From assembly GCF_026410305.1 (NCBI RefSeq), contig NZ_JAPMLQ010000010.1, positions 1-64,000 on the forward strand: 64,000 nucleotides of DNA, written 5' to 3'. This DNA comes from Sulfitobacter sp. F26204. Its GTDB lineage: Bacteria > Pseudomonadota > Alphaproteobacteria > Rhodobacterales > Rhodobacteraceae. Positions 27,531-37,143 of this stretch are shown here, piece after piece. A program made the translations under genes and the position numbers. How positions within the stretch are numbered: the stretch's first letter is position 1; the number at the start of each line of letters is the position of its first letter. The notes below the pieces were generated by a model, which ran no database searches, was not told the origin of the DNA, and saw only the letters and a program-made list of their open reading frames with translations.

Positions 27531-28094
27531 TCAATTCTCTCGCGTAGGAGCCAAGTGATCGTGAACCATGATCACACCCCACATCCCAGCTTCGCGATGG
27601 CCGGGGATCAGGCAAGCGAATTCCATGTTGGTGGCATCGGAAAACTGCCAAACAAGCTCTTCTACTTCACCGCTCCTGATTGATACAGAATTTGCATAAT
27701 CATGTTCCATGTCTGGAAATTTCCGCATCCATTGTTGGTGTTTTGCGATTTCGTCGAAGGAGCCCAACATGAACTCGTGATCAAGCGCTCCAGAATTGAT
27801 TATGATAAACCGCACGACCGAGCCGCTCGCTATCTGGATCGCATCAGGTTCGAAGAGCATATATCCGCTCTGTGTTTCTTTGATATTCACTTTAATTGTT
27901 CTATCGACTGGAACTCCGTCATTTGGTTTTCCCATAAGTTCATGTCCGGGCGTTTCGTAAGGCCGCTCGTGTGGCTGACCCTTCGGTGCGGCCTCAGCAT
28001 TCCCAGCCCACGTAGGGAGAGCGACAGAAACAAAAGAAATGCATATCAAAGTCAGCAGCTTCATAATTTGCGTGATCCACTGGAATTTTAACAT
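27531..28094 (-). CDS. Periplasmic cupredoxin-domain protein
   Basis: A 187-residue protein with a signal region ending PTWAG and a plastocyanin/azurin-like domain (about 70-180). The mononuclear copper ligands are visible: His in GALDHEFML, and Cys, His and Met in ACLIPGHREAGMWG. It would bind or transfer one copper ion in the periplasm. It is a paralogue of the next upstream gene without the CusF-like tail. ATG at 28064 is an alternative start giving a more standard signal peptide. Confidence 0.85.
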   Translation of the reverse strand: MLKFQWITQIMKLLTLICISFVSVALPTWAGNAEAAPKGQPHERPYETPGHELMGKPNDGVPVDRTIKVNIKETQSGYMLFEPDAIQIASGSVVRFIIINSGALDHEFMLGSFDEIAKHQQWMRKFPDMEHDYANSVSIRSGEVEELVWQFSDATNMEFACLIPGHREAGMWGVIMVHDHLAPTREN

Positions 28095-28181
28095 TTTGCT
28101 GCGCTCACCCTGTTGACCGCCGCTTGGATAAATTCGGGAGGTTAAGGGGCACTGAACCTATCAATGCCCCTCCACTCCGCG

Positions 28182-28895
28182 CTATCTTAGTTGAGTAACG
28201 GTCAGTTTCCCTTTGACTCGATCAGCGACAAACTCGATATTCTGACCTTCAGACAAACTGGCAATCATTGCTTCGTCAGCACGAAACACCATCGTCATCG
28301 CAGGCATGTCGAGGTTGACCAGTGGGCCATGAATGATGGTCACCTTTCCGGCCTTGGCGTCGACTTTCTTGATTTTGCCAGACGTGTATTCCACGTCGGC
28401 CTGCGCCATCTGCTCGCCGACAGCAACTTCGCGGTGCATGCCGGACTCGTAGTGCCCAGGGATCAGGCAAGCCGCTTCAAACGTACCGGCATTGGCAAAA
28501 GTCCAAACCACTTCACCAGATGCGCCAGAATCAAGGCGAATGCGATTGGGATCGTCATGCTCCATGTCCATTTTTGCCATCTCGATCTTATGCTCGGCAT
28601 TGCGCTCCACAGTATCAAGGACAAACTCATGCTCTAGCTCGCCTTCGTTCTTGATCTTGAACAGAATGGTCTCACCTTGCTTGATATTCATCTCTTCGCT
28701 CTGGATCAGCATTTCGCCGTCATCGTTTTCGAGCAGAATGACATCGATTGTACGATCAACCTTTGCTGAATCGCCCGGCATACCGATCATCATTTCCGGT
28801 GCTTCGGATGTTTCTTTCTTGGCATGACCGGCATCTGCAAAAGCGCCTGTTGCGAATGCAAAAGTGATAGCGGTACTCAGAAGTAGTTTTTTCAT
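28182..28895 (-). CDS. Cupredoxin fused to a CusF-like copper-binding domain
   Basis: A 237-residue secreted protein (signal ending GAFA, residue 20). The cupredoxin domain (about 45-150) has copper ligands in GELEHEFVL and ACLIPGHYESGM. The C-terminal domain (about 168-237) matches CusF-like copper chaperones, with HGPL and DMPAMTM providing His and Met ligands. The Trp that CusF uses for a cation-pi contact is replaced. The fusion could collect Cu and hand it between an oxidase and an efflux pump. It lies just downstream of the CopA-type oxidase. Confidence 0.88.
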   Translation of the reverse strand: MKKLLLSTAITFAFATGAFADAGHAKKETSEAPEMMIGMPGDSAKVDRTIDVILLENDDGEMLIQSEEMNIKQGETILFKIKNEGELEHEFVLDTVERNAEHKIEMAKMDMEHDDPNRIRLDSGASGEVVWTFANAGTFEAACLIPGHYESGMHREVAVGEQMAQADVEYTSGKIKKVDAKAGKVTIIHGPLVNLDMPAMTMVFRADEAMIASLSEGQNIEFVADRVKGKLTVTQLR

Positions 28896-28942
28896 TTTTT
28901 CGTCCTGTTTTTAAGTTTGGTAAAGTTAAGACAGAGGGCCAG

Positions 28943-30301
28943 TTAGCCCTTCTGCGTTGGTTTAGGTGTCAGTAGTGTTTTTGGGCTGTTGTTGGAGGCA
29001 AATTCGGGAAGTTCGCCTGTCCATTCGTAAGCCATCTCACCGGGAGGATTTTCGTACCACCCGGGATCTTCGTAATCGTCCGCGTCGATGCCATCCCGCA
29101 CCTTCACAACCGAAAACATGCCGCCCATTTCAATCGGTCCATACGGCCCCCATCCTGTCATCATCGGAATGGTGTTGTCTGGAAGTGGCATGGACATTTT
29201 GGCCATGTCCCCCATTCCAGACATGCCCATAGGCATGTATTCGGGCTGGAATTGCCGGATTTTTTGGGTGAGCGGTTTTTTGTTCACGCCGATGAACGTG
29301 GGCACATCATGCCCCATTGCGTTCATCGTGTGATGTGACTTGTGACAGTGGATAGCCCAATCCCCCAGATGTTCTGCCACAAACTCGTAAGCGCGCATCG
29401 CGCCTACCGGAATGTCGATGCTAACCTCGGGCCACTGCGCTTCAGGCGGCACCCAGCCACCATCGGTACAGGTGACCTTGAAGTCGTAGCCATGCATGTG
29501 GATTGGATGGTTCGTCATCGTCAGGTTACCGACGCGAACGCGCACCTTGTCACCTTTGTTCACGACAAGCGGATCAATGTCTGGAAATATTCGGCTATTC
29601 CATGTCCACAGATTGAAGTCCGTCATCGTCATGATGCGTGGAACGTAGGTGCCTGGATCAATGTCGAATGCGTTCAACATGATCAGGAAGTCACGATCCA
29701 CCGGCATAAAAGTCGGATCTTTGGGATGCACCACAAACATGCCCATCATGCCCATCGCCATCTGGGTCATTTCGTCACCATGGGGGTGGTACATGAACGT
29801 ACCTGACTTGATTAAGTCAAACTCATAAATAAATGTCTTTCCCGGTGGGATACTCGGATGGCTCAGCCCTGAAACACCGTCCATGCCAGAAGGAAGAATA
29901 AGCCCATGCCAATGGACCGTAGTCCCCTCAGGCAGCCTGTTTGTAACGTATATCCGAACGCGGTCACCTTCCACCGCCTCGATGGTTGGCCCTGTCGATT
30001 GACCATTATAACCCCAAAGATGGGCGATCATACCGTCTGCTAGTTCGCGCTCGACCGGTTCCGCAACAAGGTGAAATTCCTTCACGCCGTTGTTCATGCG
30101 ATGCGGTAGAGTCCATCCATTTAGTGTAACAACCGGATTATAGTCCGGCCCTGAATTGGGGCGCGCTGTTATCGCTGTTGACGCACTGTCCATTTGCGCG
30201 GCTTCAGGCAGCCCCATGTTCAGAGTCTTGCCCCATGCTTGGGAGGAGACCAGCGTTGCACCTGCGGCACCGGCCCCGAGTAATTGACGTCTGTTTAACA
30301 T
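28943..30301 (-). CDS. CopA/CueO-type multicopper oxidase
   Basis: A 452-residue Tat-exported oxidase (NRRQLLGAG near the N-terminus). Copper motifs in order are HWHGLILPSGMDG, YHPHGDEMTQM, HPIHMHGYDF and HCHKSHHTMNAM; the last contains the type 1 Cys. A Met-rich stretch (MPMGMSGMGDMAKMSM) near residue 370 resembles the copper-uptake loops of CueO/CopA. It probably oxidises Cu(I) to the less toxic Cu(II) in the periplasm. It ends a leftward series lipoprotein-TolC-oxidase. Confidence 0.93.
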   Translation of the reverse strand: MLNRRQLLGAGAAGATLVSSQAWGKTLNMGLPEAAQMDSASTAITARPNSGPDYNPVVTLNGWTLPHRMNNGVKEFHLVAEPVERELADGMIAHLWGYNGQSTGPTIEAVEGDRVRIYVTNRLPEGTTVHWHGLILPSGMDGVSGLSHPSIPPGKTFIYEFDLIKSGTFMYHPHGDEMTQMAMGMMGMFVVHPKDPTFMPVDRDFLIMLNAFDIDPGTYVPRIMTMTDFNLWTWNSRIFPDIDPLVVNKGDKVRVRVGNLTMTNHPIHMHGYDFKVTCTDGGWVPPEAQWPEVSIDIPVGAMRAYEFVAEHLGDWAIHCHKSHHTMNAMGHDVPTFIGVNKKPLTQKIRQFQPEYMPMGMSGMGDMAKMSMPLPDNTIPMMTGWGPYGPIEMGGMFSVVKVRDGIDADDYEDPGWYENPPGEMAYEWTGELPEFASNNSPKTLLTPKPTQKG

Positions 30302-30313
30302 ATCGTCTTCCTT

Positions 30314-31777
30314 TCAGTGTCCTGCGCCGCCACCGGCGGCAAGTGTTGCACCCTCTCCGCCAGCACCAGCGCTGCCAGAACCGCCGCCATAGATCGCGGC
30401 AGTCAGGTCAGCTTGTGCCATGAAGAATTCGCGTTTCGCATTTGCAGCCTCCAGCGATGCGCTCAGCTTTTCGCGTACGTCTGTCAGCAGTTCAAAAGTG
30501 TTGGTGATCATGCCGTTGTAGGAGAGCAGACCTTCTTCTTCGACGGTCACGCGCAGAGGCACCAGAATGTCACGGTAATGCCGGGCGATCTTGTAGGACG
30601 CGTGATATGAATTTTCCGCCCCGCGCGCTTCAGAGCGGACGTTTACGGCACGCTCAGCGAGCACATTTGCTGCCTGAAGATACATCAGCTCGGCTTTGCG
30701 CATCCGTGCCTTACCCGTGTCATAGATCGGAATCGCAAACTCCAACTCCACCTGTGGCGTTGTCTCGGTTTCCGTTTCACCATCTTCGGCTTCGCGCTCT
30801 GTCTCAAATCCAGCGATGATTTCGAGATCTGTCACAAGTCGGGTCTGGTCAGTAAGGCCAAATGCTGCTGCCTGCGCTTCAAGGCCCAGTTTAGCGACAC
30901 GCAAATCCACGCGGTTGCGCAGCGCTTTGCCTTCGACGTTCGAAACGCGACCAACAGACCGTGGCAAAGCGGGCAACGCATCTGGCACGTAGTAGTCTAC
31001 TTCAGTGCCCCAAAGTCCCATGAGCTTGGTCAGGTCTTCTTTGGCGCGGGTCGCGTTCAGCCGCGCCTGTGCCAATTGCCCGGCAAGCTCGGCATTAAAA
31101 GCGTGCTCCCGCGCTTGCCCCGCATTGTTGAGAGCACCTGTCTCACCAAGTTTGCGCGCTAGTTCAGAGCCAGCATCAGAGGTGGCTTTCGCACGCTTCA
31201 GATAGCTTGCAGCTTCAAATGCGGCGACTGCGTTGATCCAAGCCTGTCGTGTTTGATTGGCGAGAGTGAGCGAGTCGTTGACTGCTGATAATTGCGCTGC
31301 GCGGAAGTTGACGTCTGCCAGCGCCACACGCTGTTTGCGCGTTTTGGCCTCCAAGATATTTGTTGCGATCATACCCTCAATCGCGCGGTAAACACCCAAT
31401 TCTGCTGCACCAATGCCTAGAATACCAATGGATACAACTGGGTTCTCAGGGGTGGCTTGTTGCCAGGCCTCGGCGGCTGACAGGCCTACATTTGCGTAAG
31501 ATGCCTGTAATCCTTTGTTGTTGAGCAAGGCGACTTGCACAGCAGTGTCCGCAGAGATCGTCTTGCGATGCACCATCCCATGGACCTGTTTCTTCAGTGC
31601 GACATTCTCGGCTTGTGTCTGGGCAAACGCTGTCCGCTTGCCAATTGCAGCAGACGTTTGGCTCGATACGTTGAAAAAGCCTGCCTTAGATTCTGTGTAG
31701 GCACCTGGTATGGCCGTAGCGCAGGCACCAAGAACCAACGGAAAACCAAGGATAAGCGGGAGTTTTGAAACACGCAT
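30314..31777 (-). CDS. TolC-family outer-membrane efflux lipoprotein
   Basis: A 487-residue protein with a lipobox (VLGAC, Cys near residue 19) and the alpha-helical repeat architecture of TolC/CusC. Typical features include QATPENPVVSIGI, ALLNNKGLQASYA and long helical stretches rich in Ala, Glu and Arg. It forms an outer-membrane exit duct for metal efflux. No RND pump or membrane-fusion partner is encoded in the window, which is unusual. The start overlaps the upstream lipoprotein stop (TGATG). Confidence 0.88.
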   Translation of the reverse strand: MRVSKLPLILGFPLVLGACATAIPGAYTESKAGFFNVSSQTSAAIGKRTAFAQTQAENVALKKQVHGMVHRKTISADTAVQVALLNNKGLQASYANVGLSAAEAWQQATPENPVVSIGILGIGAAELGVYRAIEGMIATNILEAKTRKQRVALADVNFRAAQLSAVNDSLTLANQTRQAWINAVAAFEAASYLKRAKATSDAGSELARKLGETGALNNAGQAREHAFNAELAGQLAQARLNATRAKEDLTKLMGLWGTEVDYYVPDALPALPRSVGRVSNVEGKALRNRVDLRVAKLGLEAQAAAFGLTDQTRLVTDLEIIAGFETEREAEDGETETETTPQVELEFAIPIYDTGKARMRKAELMYLQAANVLAERAVNVRSEARGAENSYHASYKIARHYRDILVPLRVTVEEEGLLSYNGMITNTFELLTDVREKLSASLEAANAKREFFMAQADLTAAIYGGGSGSAGAGGEGATLAAGGGAGH

Positions 31778-31998
31778 CAGTTGCCCTCCGTCTGTTCTTC
31801 GTTGACTGATCGCCAGTCACGCGGGCCAGTTGGGCTGCGGTGTGTGTATCCGGCCAAGGGATCTTGATATCTAATCGGAGAAGCGACTGCTGTGTTTGTA
31901 GCTGCCTGTTGGGCTGTGACGATTGGCAAAGGCGTAGGCTCGTAAGCACATGCGCCAAGTGCAAGGGCCGAAGCCCCCAAGATTATTTGAATTTTCAT
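31777..31998 (-). CDS. Small lipoprotein upstream of the TolC-like gene
   Basis: A 73-residue predicted lipoprotein: signal MKIQIILGASALALGAC with the acylated Cys at 17. The rest is Pro/Thr-rich and short, ending in an acidic tail. It overlaps the TolC-like gene, so it is translated with it. No further domain is recognised. Similar short lipoproteins accompany copper efflux ducts. Confidence 0.8.
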   Translation of the reverse strand: MKIQIILGASALALGACAYEPTPLPIVTAQQAATNTAVASPIRYQDPLAGYTHRSPTGPRDWRSVNEEQTEGN

Positions 31999-32074
31999 GA
32001 ATAGTACCTGACTGATGAACTTCGGACTTACGCACAGCCGTGCGTAAAACGAAGGCTCCGCTAAGAGCCGTAGA

Positions 32075-32479
32075 TCAGATCAAGAACTGGGGAGGCCGTA
32101 GAAAACCCGATGAAGCAATCGAGTTTGTTTGAGCATGAAGCATCAGATATTCTTCATTTGTCGCTTGGTCGACCGAAAATACATCGCTGTCCGTGATCGC
32201 AACAGAGATACAGATACCATTGCAACACTCGCTTGATGCCTGTGTCTCATCAGCCGTTTCGGTTGCAGCGACAGGCATGTCATGCTGTGTCATTGCAGGC
32301 ATTGCACCGTGAGCCTGACTGTCAACTTTATGATCAGAACTTCGAGTCTCAGCATGTTCGCCACCGTGCATACCAGATGCAGCGTGAGATGCTGACGGAG
32401 CAGAAAACACCAAGGCAACCGCAAATGAAAGGCACGTTAGTACCTTAAGCCATGCGGACATGATGTTTTTAGCTTTCAT
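32075..32479 (-). CDS. Secreted Met/His-rich protein of the copper operon
   Basis: About 134 residues from ATG at 32479 (ATG at 32461 is possible). A signal peptide ends SHAAS. The mature part is rich in Met, His and Asp (SGMHGGEHAE, HGAMPAMTQHDMP) with a cysteine cluster SSECCNGIC. Such composition suits periplasmic copper sequestration. Two near-identical CueR-like palindromes lie upstream. The longer frame back to 32803 is not used because it has no Shine-Dalgarno and reads through the operator region. Confidence 0.72.
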   Translation of the reverse strand: MKAKNIMSAWLKVLTCLSFAVALVFSAPSASHAASGMHGGEHAETRSSDHKVDSQAHGAMPAMTQHDMPVAATETADETQASSECCNGICISVAITDSDVFSVDQATNEEYLMLHAQTNSIASSGFLRPPQFLI

Positions 32480-32517
32480 GCTGCACATTTGTGTTACTGA
32501 GAACCTTCTGTCAATCC

Positions 32518-32635
32518 ATCCAGCGCTGGAAGGTTTCCAACTTTTTTGTGAGAGTGGCGTAGAACCGCTGACTTCACTGGCACCGCTGTCAGAACAAGAA
32601 CGACATGGCTTAACCAGCTTCCAGCGCTGGAAGGC
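32518..32635 (-). promoter_or_regulatory. Duplicated CueR-like operator
   Basis: Two copies of CCAGCGCTGG occur at 32520-32529 and 32621-32630. The second extends to a perfect palindrome CTTCCAGCGCTGGAAG (32618-32633). Read on the minus strand each is preceded by GAARCC. They lie between the 3' end of cueR and the Met/His-rich gene, 101 bp apart, and should control the leftward copper operon. The -10 elements are weak, so the active copy is uncertain. Confidence 0.68.
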
Positions 32636-32639
32636 TTCC

Positions 32640-33035
32640 CTATTGCTTGGAAATGTTTTCCAGGGTTTGCAAAATAGGGCAATCAGGGCGGTCATCGCCC
32701 GCGCATTCCTGTACAAGGTGAGTGAGAGTCTTTCGGATGTCCTGCAGGTCCGCAATCTTGCTTTCAATTTGTGCCAGATGTTCTTTTGCAATTGCCCGGA
32801 CATCCGCGCTTGCCCGATCCTGATCGTCCCATAGTGCCAGGAGAGTGCGACAGTCTTCGATAGTGAACCCCAAGGCGCGCGAGCGACCTAGAAATGCAAG
32901 CTTGTGCATGTCACTGTCTCGGAAACTGCGATAGCCATTCGGACCACGCAACGGGGTCACTAGCCCGATGTCCTCATAGTAGCGGATGGTTTTTGGCGGC
33001 AACCCTGCAAGCTTGGATACGTCTCCGATATTCAT
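32640..33035 (-). CDS. cueR: CueR-type MerR-family copper regulator
   Basis: A 131-residue regulator. The winged helix-turn-helix (IGDVSKLAGLPPKTIRYYED) and the effector end with two cysteines in ECAGDDRPDCPILQTL match the Cu(I)-binding loop of CueR. It activates copper efflux genes through promoters with a 19-bp spacer, such as those at 25478, 32518 and 35578. It begins 10 bp after the ATPase gene, so it is transcribed with it. The ATG at 33035 is chosen by homology; the frame extends upstream without support. Confidence 0.92.
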   Translation of the reverse strand: MNIGDVSKLAGLPPKTIRYYEDIGLVTPLRGPNGYRSFRDSDMHKLAFLGRSRALGFTIEDCRTLLALWDDQDRASADVRAIAKEHLAQIESKIADLQDIRKTLTHLVQECAGDDRPDCPILQTLENISKQ

Positions 33036-33045
33036 GATGATGTTC

Positions 33046-35548
33046 CTATTCTGCTGCCGTTGGGACAAAGCTACGATTTGGCCGGACATCCGCGGGTGCC
33101 TCTGCAAGTGTTGGCGCGACCCAACGTAAGCGCAGCGCATTGGAAAGCACGAACACACTGGACAACGCCATTGCTCCCGCCGCAAGTGCGGGTGACAGCA
33201 TCAAGCCAGCTAGCGGATAGAAAACGCCAGCCGCAACCGGGATCAGCAATGCGTTATATCCAAAGGCCCAAAACAGGTTTTGGCGAATGTTTCGCATCGT
33301 CCGTTGGCTGACATGCAATGCATTTACTACGCCTCTCAGATCGCCAGACATCAACACGACATCTGCCGCCTCTATCGCAACGTCAGTACCCGTGCCGATC
33401 GCAATGCCAACATCTGCGCGGGCAAGCGCGGGAGCATCGTTGATACCGTCACCGACAAAAGCAACTTTGCGCCCCCCGGCCTGGAGCTTTTGAATGGCGG
33501 CCACTTTGCCCTCTGGCAACACTTCCGCTACCACCTCGTCGATGCCCAGTTTTGCTGCAATTGCCTGCGCTGTGGCTTCGTTGTCGCCCGTGATCATCGC
33601 AACCTTAAGTCCCAGATCATGCAGCGCGCCGATTGCCTCGGCTGTGCTGGCCTTGATCGGGTCGGACACAGCAACGACCGCAGCAAGCTGCCCGTCAATA
33701 GCCGCGAAAAGGGGTGTTTTACCCTCCTTCCCAAGGGTTTCGCCAACACTTTTAACAGCGTCCAAATTGATCCCTTCACGGGACATCAGCCGATCGGCAC
33801 CGACAAAAATTTTGCGGCCCTCAATAACCGCACTGACGCCAAATCCGGTGATTGAGCTAAAATCGTCAATTGATGCGAGTGCCAGACCGTTCTGCTTTGC
33901 ATGTCGGACAATGGCCGCAGCAATCGGATGCTCCGACAGAGGCGACAAGGCGCAGCACATCGGCCTCCTCGAACCCTTTGGTGATTGTCAGATCCGTTAA
34001 CTCCGGATGACCCTCGGTCAATGTTCCGGTCTTGTCTAAAGCAACGGTCGTTATATCGTTTAACGTTTGAAGCGCGTCACCGCGCCGAAACAGCACACCC
34101 AATTCGGCGGCGCGGCCAGTGCCGACCATGATCGACGTCGGCGTGGCCAAACCCATTGCGCAGGGACAGGCAATGATCAGAACCGCCACTGCCGCCACTA
34201 ATGCAAAACTGAGCGCGGGGTCGGGCCCGACCAATAACCATGTCAGAAATGTCAGCGCCGCTACACCCATCACAGCAGGCACAAACCAAAGTGTGATTCG
34301 ATTCACAAGGTCCTGGATGGGAAGTTTAGCCCCCTGTGCCTCTTCGACCATGCGAATGATTTGGGCCAGCATGGTATCGCCGCCCACCTTTGTCGCACGA
34401 AACATGAGCGCACCGGAGCCGTTGACCGTGCCGCCTACAACCTCGGCGTCCGCCAATTTTTCTACCGGGATTGGTTCTCCGGTGATCATGCTTTCGTCGA
34501 CGAAAGACGCGCCTTTGACCACGATACCATCGACGGCAATCTTTTCACCTGGACGCGCTTGGATAAGGTCACCTACAACGATATCGTCCACAGGCAATTC
34601 GACCAATTGCCCGTCCCGCTCCACCTGCGCTGTCTTGGCCCGCAGACCCACCAGTTTGCGGATCGCCTGACCTGTGCGCCCTTTCGCGCGTGCCTCGAGA
34701 AAACGACCCAGCAGGATAAGCGTCACAATCACTGCGGCCGCCTCAAAATAGACGACACGCGTGCCATCCGGCAAAAGCGACGGGGCAAAAAGCGCGACTG
34801 TGGAAAACCCCCAAGCTGCAGAAGATCCTAGGGCTACAAGCGAATTCATGTCAGGCGCGCCTTTAAAGAGCGCCGGAAAACCCTTGAGATAGAATTGTCG
34901 CCCCGGCCAAGCCAGAACAACGGTGGTCAGAACAAATTGTATGCCCCAGTTGACGCCCATCCCTAGTGAATTCATGATCCAGCTGTGAAGAGCCGGGATC
35001 AAGTGGCTCCCCATTTCGAGGATAAAGACCGGCAAGGTGAATACTGCAGCAACCAGTGTCATCCGGCGCAGATGGGCCGCTTCTTCCACTTTGCGATCGT
35101 TTGTCGCGTCTGTCGCTCCGGGATCGGTGACCAATGTCGCTGGATAGCCCGCGGCGCTCGCAGTTTCGGCAATGTCCGCAGACGATACAGCAGCGCCCAA
35201 AACACGCACTGCCGCTTCTTCCTTTGCGAGATTAACCGTAACAGAAACGACGCCAGGAATCGCAGATAGCGAACGCTCGACCCGCCCCACGCACGACGCG
35301 CAAGACATGTTTTCGATGCTGAAACGATAGGCCTTCAGTTCTGCAGGATAGCCCGCCGCGTCCAGCGCGGTGATCACGTTTTGAGCATCAAACGTGCCAT
35401 CGGCGGTTATTGTGGCAGTTTCAGACGCCAGATTTACATGCGCCTGAGAGACGCCCGTTACCGCGCTCAATGCTTTTTCCACACGGCCGACACAGGACGC
35501 ACAACTCATCTCTTTTATGCCGAACGTGAGTGACTTTTCGCTTTCCAT
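33046..35548 (-). pseudogene. copA: Copper P1B-type ATPase, frameshifted
   Basis: The N-terminal part (from ATG 35548) has two heavy-metal-associated domains (MSCASCVG at about residues 13 and 80), the TGEP actuator motif, the CPC metal site (IACPCAMGL) and [12 protein letters not shown]. The frame then shifts near 33934-33945 and continues as [26 protein letters not shown] and the last membrane helices. Family members usually read LVASVEALSEHP here; the residues VEA are missing. A deletion of 3n+2 bases, such as 11 bp between CTGTCG repeats, would explain it. The full enzyme would export Cu(I). As it stands the product lacks the end of its nucleotide-binding domain. Confidence 0.87.
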
Positions 35549-35577
35549 AGTGAGACCTCTTGCTCCGGATAACTTTA

Positions 35578-35608
35578 GAGATAGAGGTTCCAGCAGGTGG
35601 AAGGTCAA
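35578..35608 (-). promoter_or_regulatory. CueR-type promoter of the Cu-ATPase gene
   Basis: On the minus strand, TTGACC (35603-35608) and TATCTC (35578-35583) are spaced by 19 bp. The spacer has the dyad TTCCACCTGCTGGAA, very close to known CueR operators. It is 30 bp upstream of the ATPase start. Confidence 0.85.
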
Positions 35609-35644
35609 GGCTTATAAGGTTTGGTTTTGCAATATTCGCCCAAT

Positions 35645-36379
35645 TCACTCGGGGACGAGGACTGCTATCTTTTCAAGAAGGGCGCCGCGCTCGATAACAC
35701 CGGGGATTATTTCGTCACCCAATACGAACGTCGGCGTTCCAGTTATACCCAAGGCTTCTGCCAAACGCAGAGAGGCAGCAATGTGTTCGTTCACGAGTTC
35801 TGATTGCATGTCTGTTTTCAAAACTTCGAGATCAAGACCTACATCGCCTGCAATTTTCATAACGCTTGCTTCAACGGCTTGCCCGTTCAATGCCATCATT
35901 GCCTTGTGAAACTGCTGATATTTACCTTGGTTTCTCGCGGCAAGTGACGCGCGCGCCGCAACTTCGGAACCGGGCCCTAGGATCGGGAATTCACGATAAA
36001 TAATGCGGACATCCTTGCTTGCCTCCAGTACCGCTTTGACCTCTGGTGCAGCGCGGCGACAATACCCGCAGTTAAAGTCAAAGAACTCGACAAGTGTGAC
36101 GCTGCCATCCAAGTTCCCGAAGATCGGGGCATTCTGTTCGAAATCATCGCGCAACTCAGACAGGGCGTCAGTCTGTGCTTCGGCGAGCGCTACATTTTCA
36201 CGTTCCTGAAGGATTGAAAGCGCTTCGATCAGAATTTCGGGTTTTTCCAAGATCGCTTCAAGTGCGAGACGCTTGATATCTGCTTCATTGAGTTCTTGTG
36301 CGGCCACAGTAGTAACAGGAAATGCTGCTAATACTGTTGCAAGAACAATTTTCGACAGGCCGCGTCGCGCTAATAACAT
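35645..36379 (-). CDS. DsbA-family disulfide protein
   Basis: A 244-residue periplasmic protein (signal ending VAAQ, about residue 27). A thioredoxin-fold domain has the active site FNCGYCRRA and the cis-Pro region ITGTPTFVLGD. The N-terminal helical segment before the fold is typical of the DsbA-like Com1 subgroup. It introduces or shuffles disulfides. It stands between the L,D-transpeptidase pair and the Cu-ATPase, with its end close to the CueR-type promoter. Confidence 0.92.
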   Translation of the reverse strand: MLLARRGLSKIVLATVLAAFPVTTVAAQELNEADIKRLALEAILEKPEILIEALSILQERENVALAEAQTDALSELRDDFEQNAPIFGNLDGSVTLVEFFDFNCGYCRRAAPEVKAVLEASKDVRIIYREFPILGPGSEVAARASLAARNQGKYQQFHKAMMALNGQAVEASVMKIAGDVGLDLEVLKTDMQSELVNEHIAASLRLAEALGITGTPTFVLGDEIIPGVIERGALLEKIAVLVPE

Positions 36380-36491
36380 CTTGAATCCTTCCTAGGATTG
36401 AGGGGTATCCGGGGGTGATTGAGTTATCTTCCCCAGAAAATCTTCTGCTGAAAAGCTATCAAAAACACGCTGATCTCGCCAAGGCAGTATT

Positions 36492-37067
36492 CTATGTTGC
36501 GGGATACAGGATCACACGCGTGTCCAGCGGGACTTTATCATAAAATTGGACAATCTGATCGTTCACCAATCTGGCGCACCCGTTTGAGACTGCACGGCCG
36601 ATAGTGCTTGGGTCATTTGTGCCATGCACACGCAAAAAGGTATCGCCGCGACCCGGTTGAAAGAGGTAGAGGGCCCGCGCACCTAGAGGGTTGCTCAGAC
36701 CGCCAGGCATTCCATTCCGTAACGGCCCATATTTCTGAGGCTCACGACGCAACATGCCCGGGGTCGGTGTCCAGCTGGGCCATTCCTTCTTTGCCCCAAC
36801 ATAGAATTCGCCTGCCTCATAAAGACCCGGGCGACCGATCCCGACGGTGTACCGAATTGCAGTGTTATCCGGTTGGGTCCAGAACAGGGCAAACTGGCTT
36901 GGTACAACATGGATTTCATAGGGAGCAGAGCCCCCTGGAATGCTCACTAATTGAGGCAAAAACTCCGGCGGTAAATCATATTTTGGAAGCACTACATGAG
37001 CTGAAACCGGTTGACTGGCCAAAGCACCGACAGCCCCGGCTGCAAGGAGGAATTTTCTTCGTTTCAT
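36492..37067 (-). CDS. L,D-transpeptidase (YkuD) 1
   Basis: A 191-residue exported protein (RRKFLLAAGAVGA, signal ending VSAH). The YkuD domain (about 50-190) has the catalytic motif HGTNDPSTIGRAVSNGCARL with His and the nucleophilic Cys. It forms 3-3 crosslinks or attaches proteins to peptidoglycan in the periplasm. It follows the second transpeptidase gene by 76 bp, and the two are paralogues with the shared pattern NPLGxxALYL. This is one of four L,D-transpeptidases in the window. Confidence 0.94.
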   Translation of the reverse strand: MKRRKFLLAAGAVGALASQPVSAHVVLPKYDLPPEFLPQLVSIPGGSAPYEIHVVPSQFALFWTQPDNTAIRYTVGIGRPGLYEAGEFYVGAKKEWPSWTPTPGMLRREPQKYGPLRNGMPGGLSNPLGARALYLFQPGRGDTFLRVHGTNDPSTIGRAVSNGCARLVNDQIVQFYDKVPLDTRVILYPAT

Positions 37068-37143
37068 GAGGCTATGGCTTTCGGGTAGTGAACGTAGAAT
37101 GAGCGCTGATACACGAGATCAGACTTTAACAAGTCATGCGGAA

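Noticed and set aside
32480-32803. N-terminal extension of the Met/His-rich protein
   Set aside because: It would translate through both operator palindromes and the end of cueR, and the signal peptide begins only at the later ATG.
33046-35548. Programmed frameshift in the copper ATPase, as known for E. coli copA
   Set aside because: The E. coli event lies after the N-terminal metal domains and uses a slippery heptamer. Here the shift is in the nucleotide-binding domain and conserved residues are missing, which fits a deletion better.
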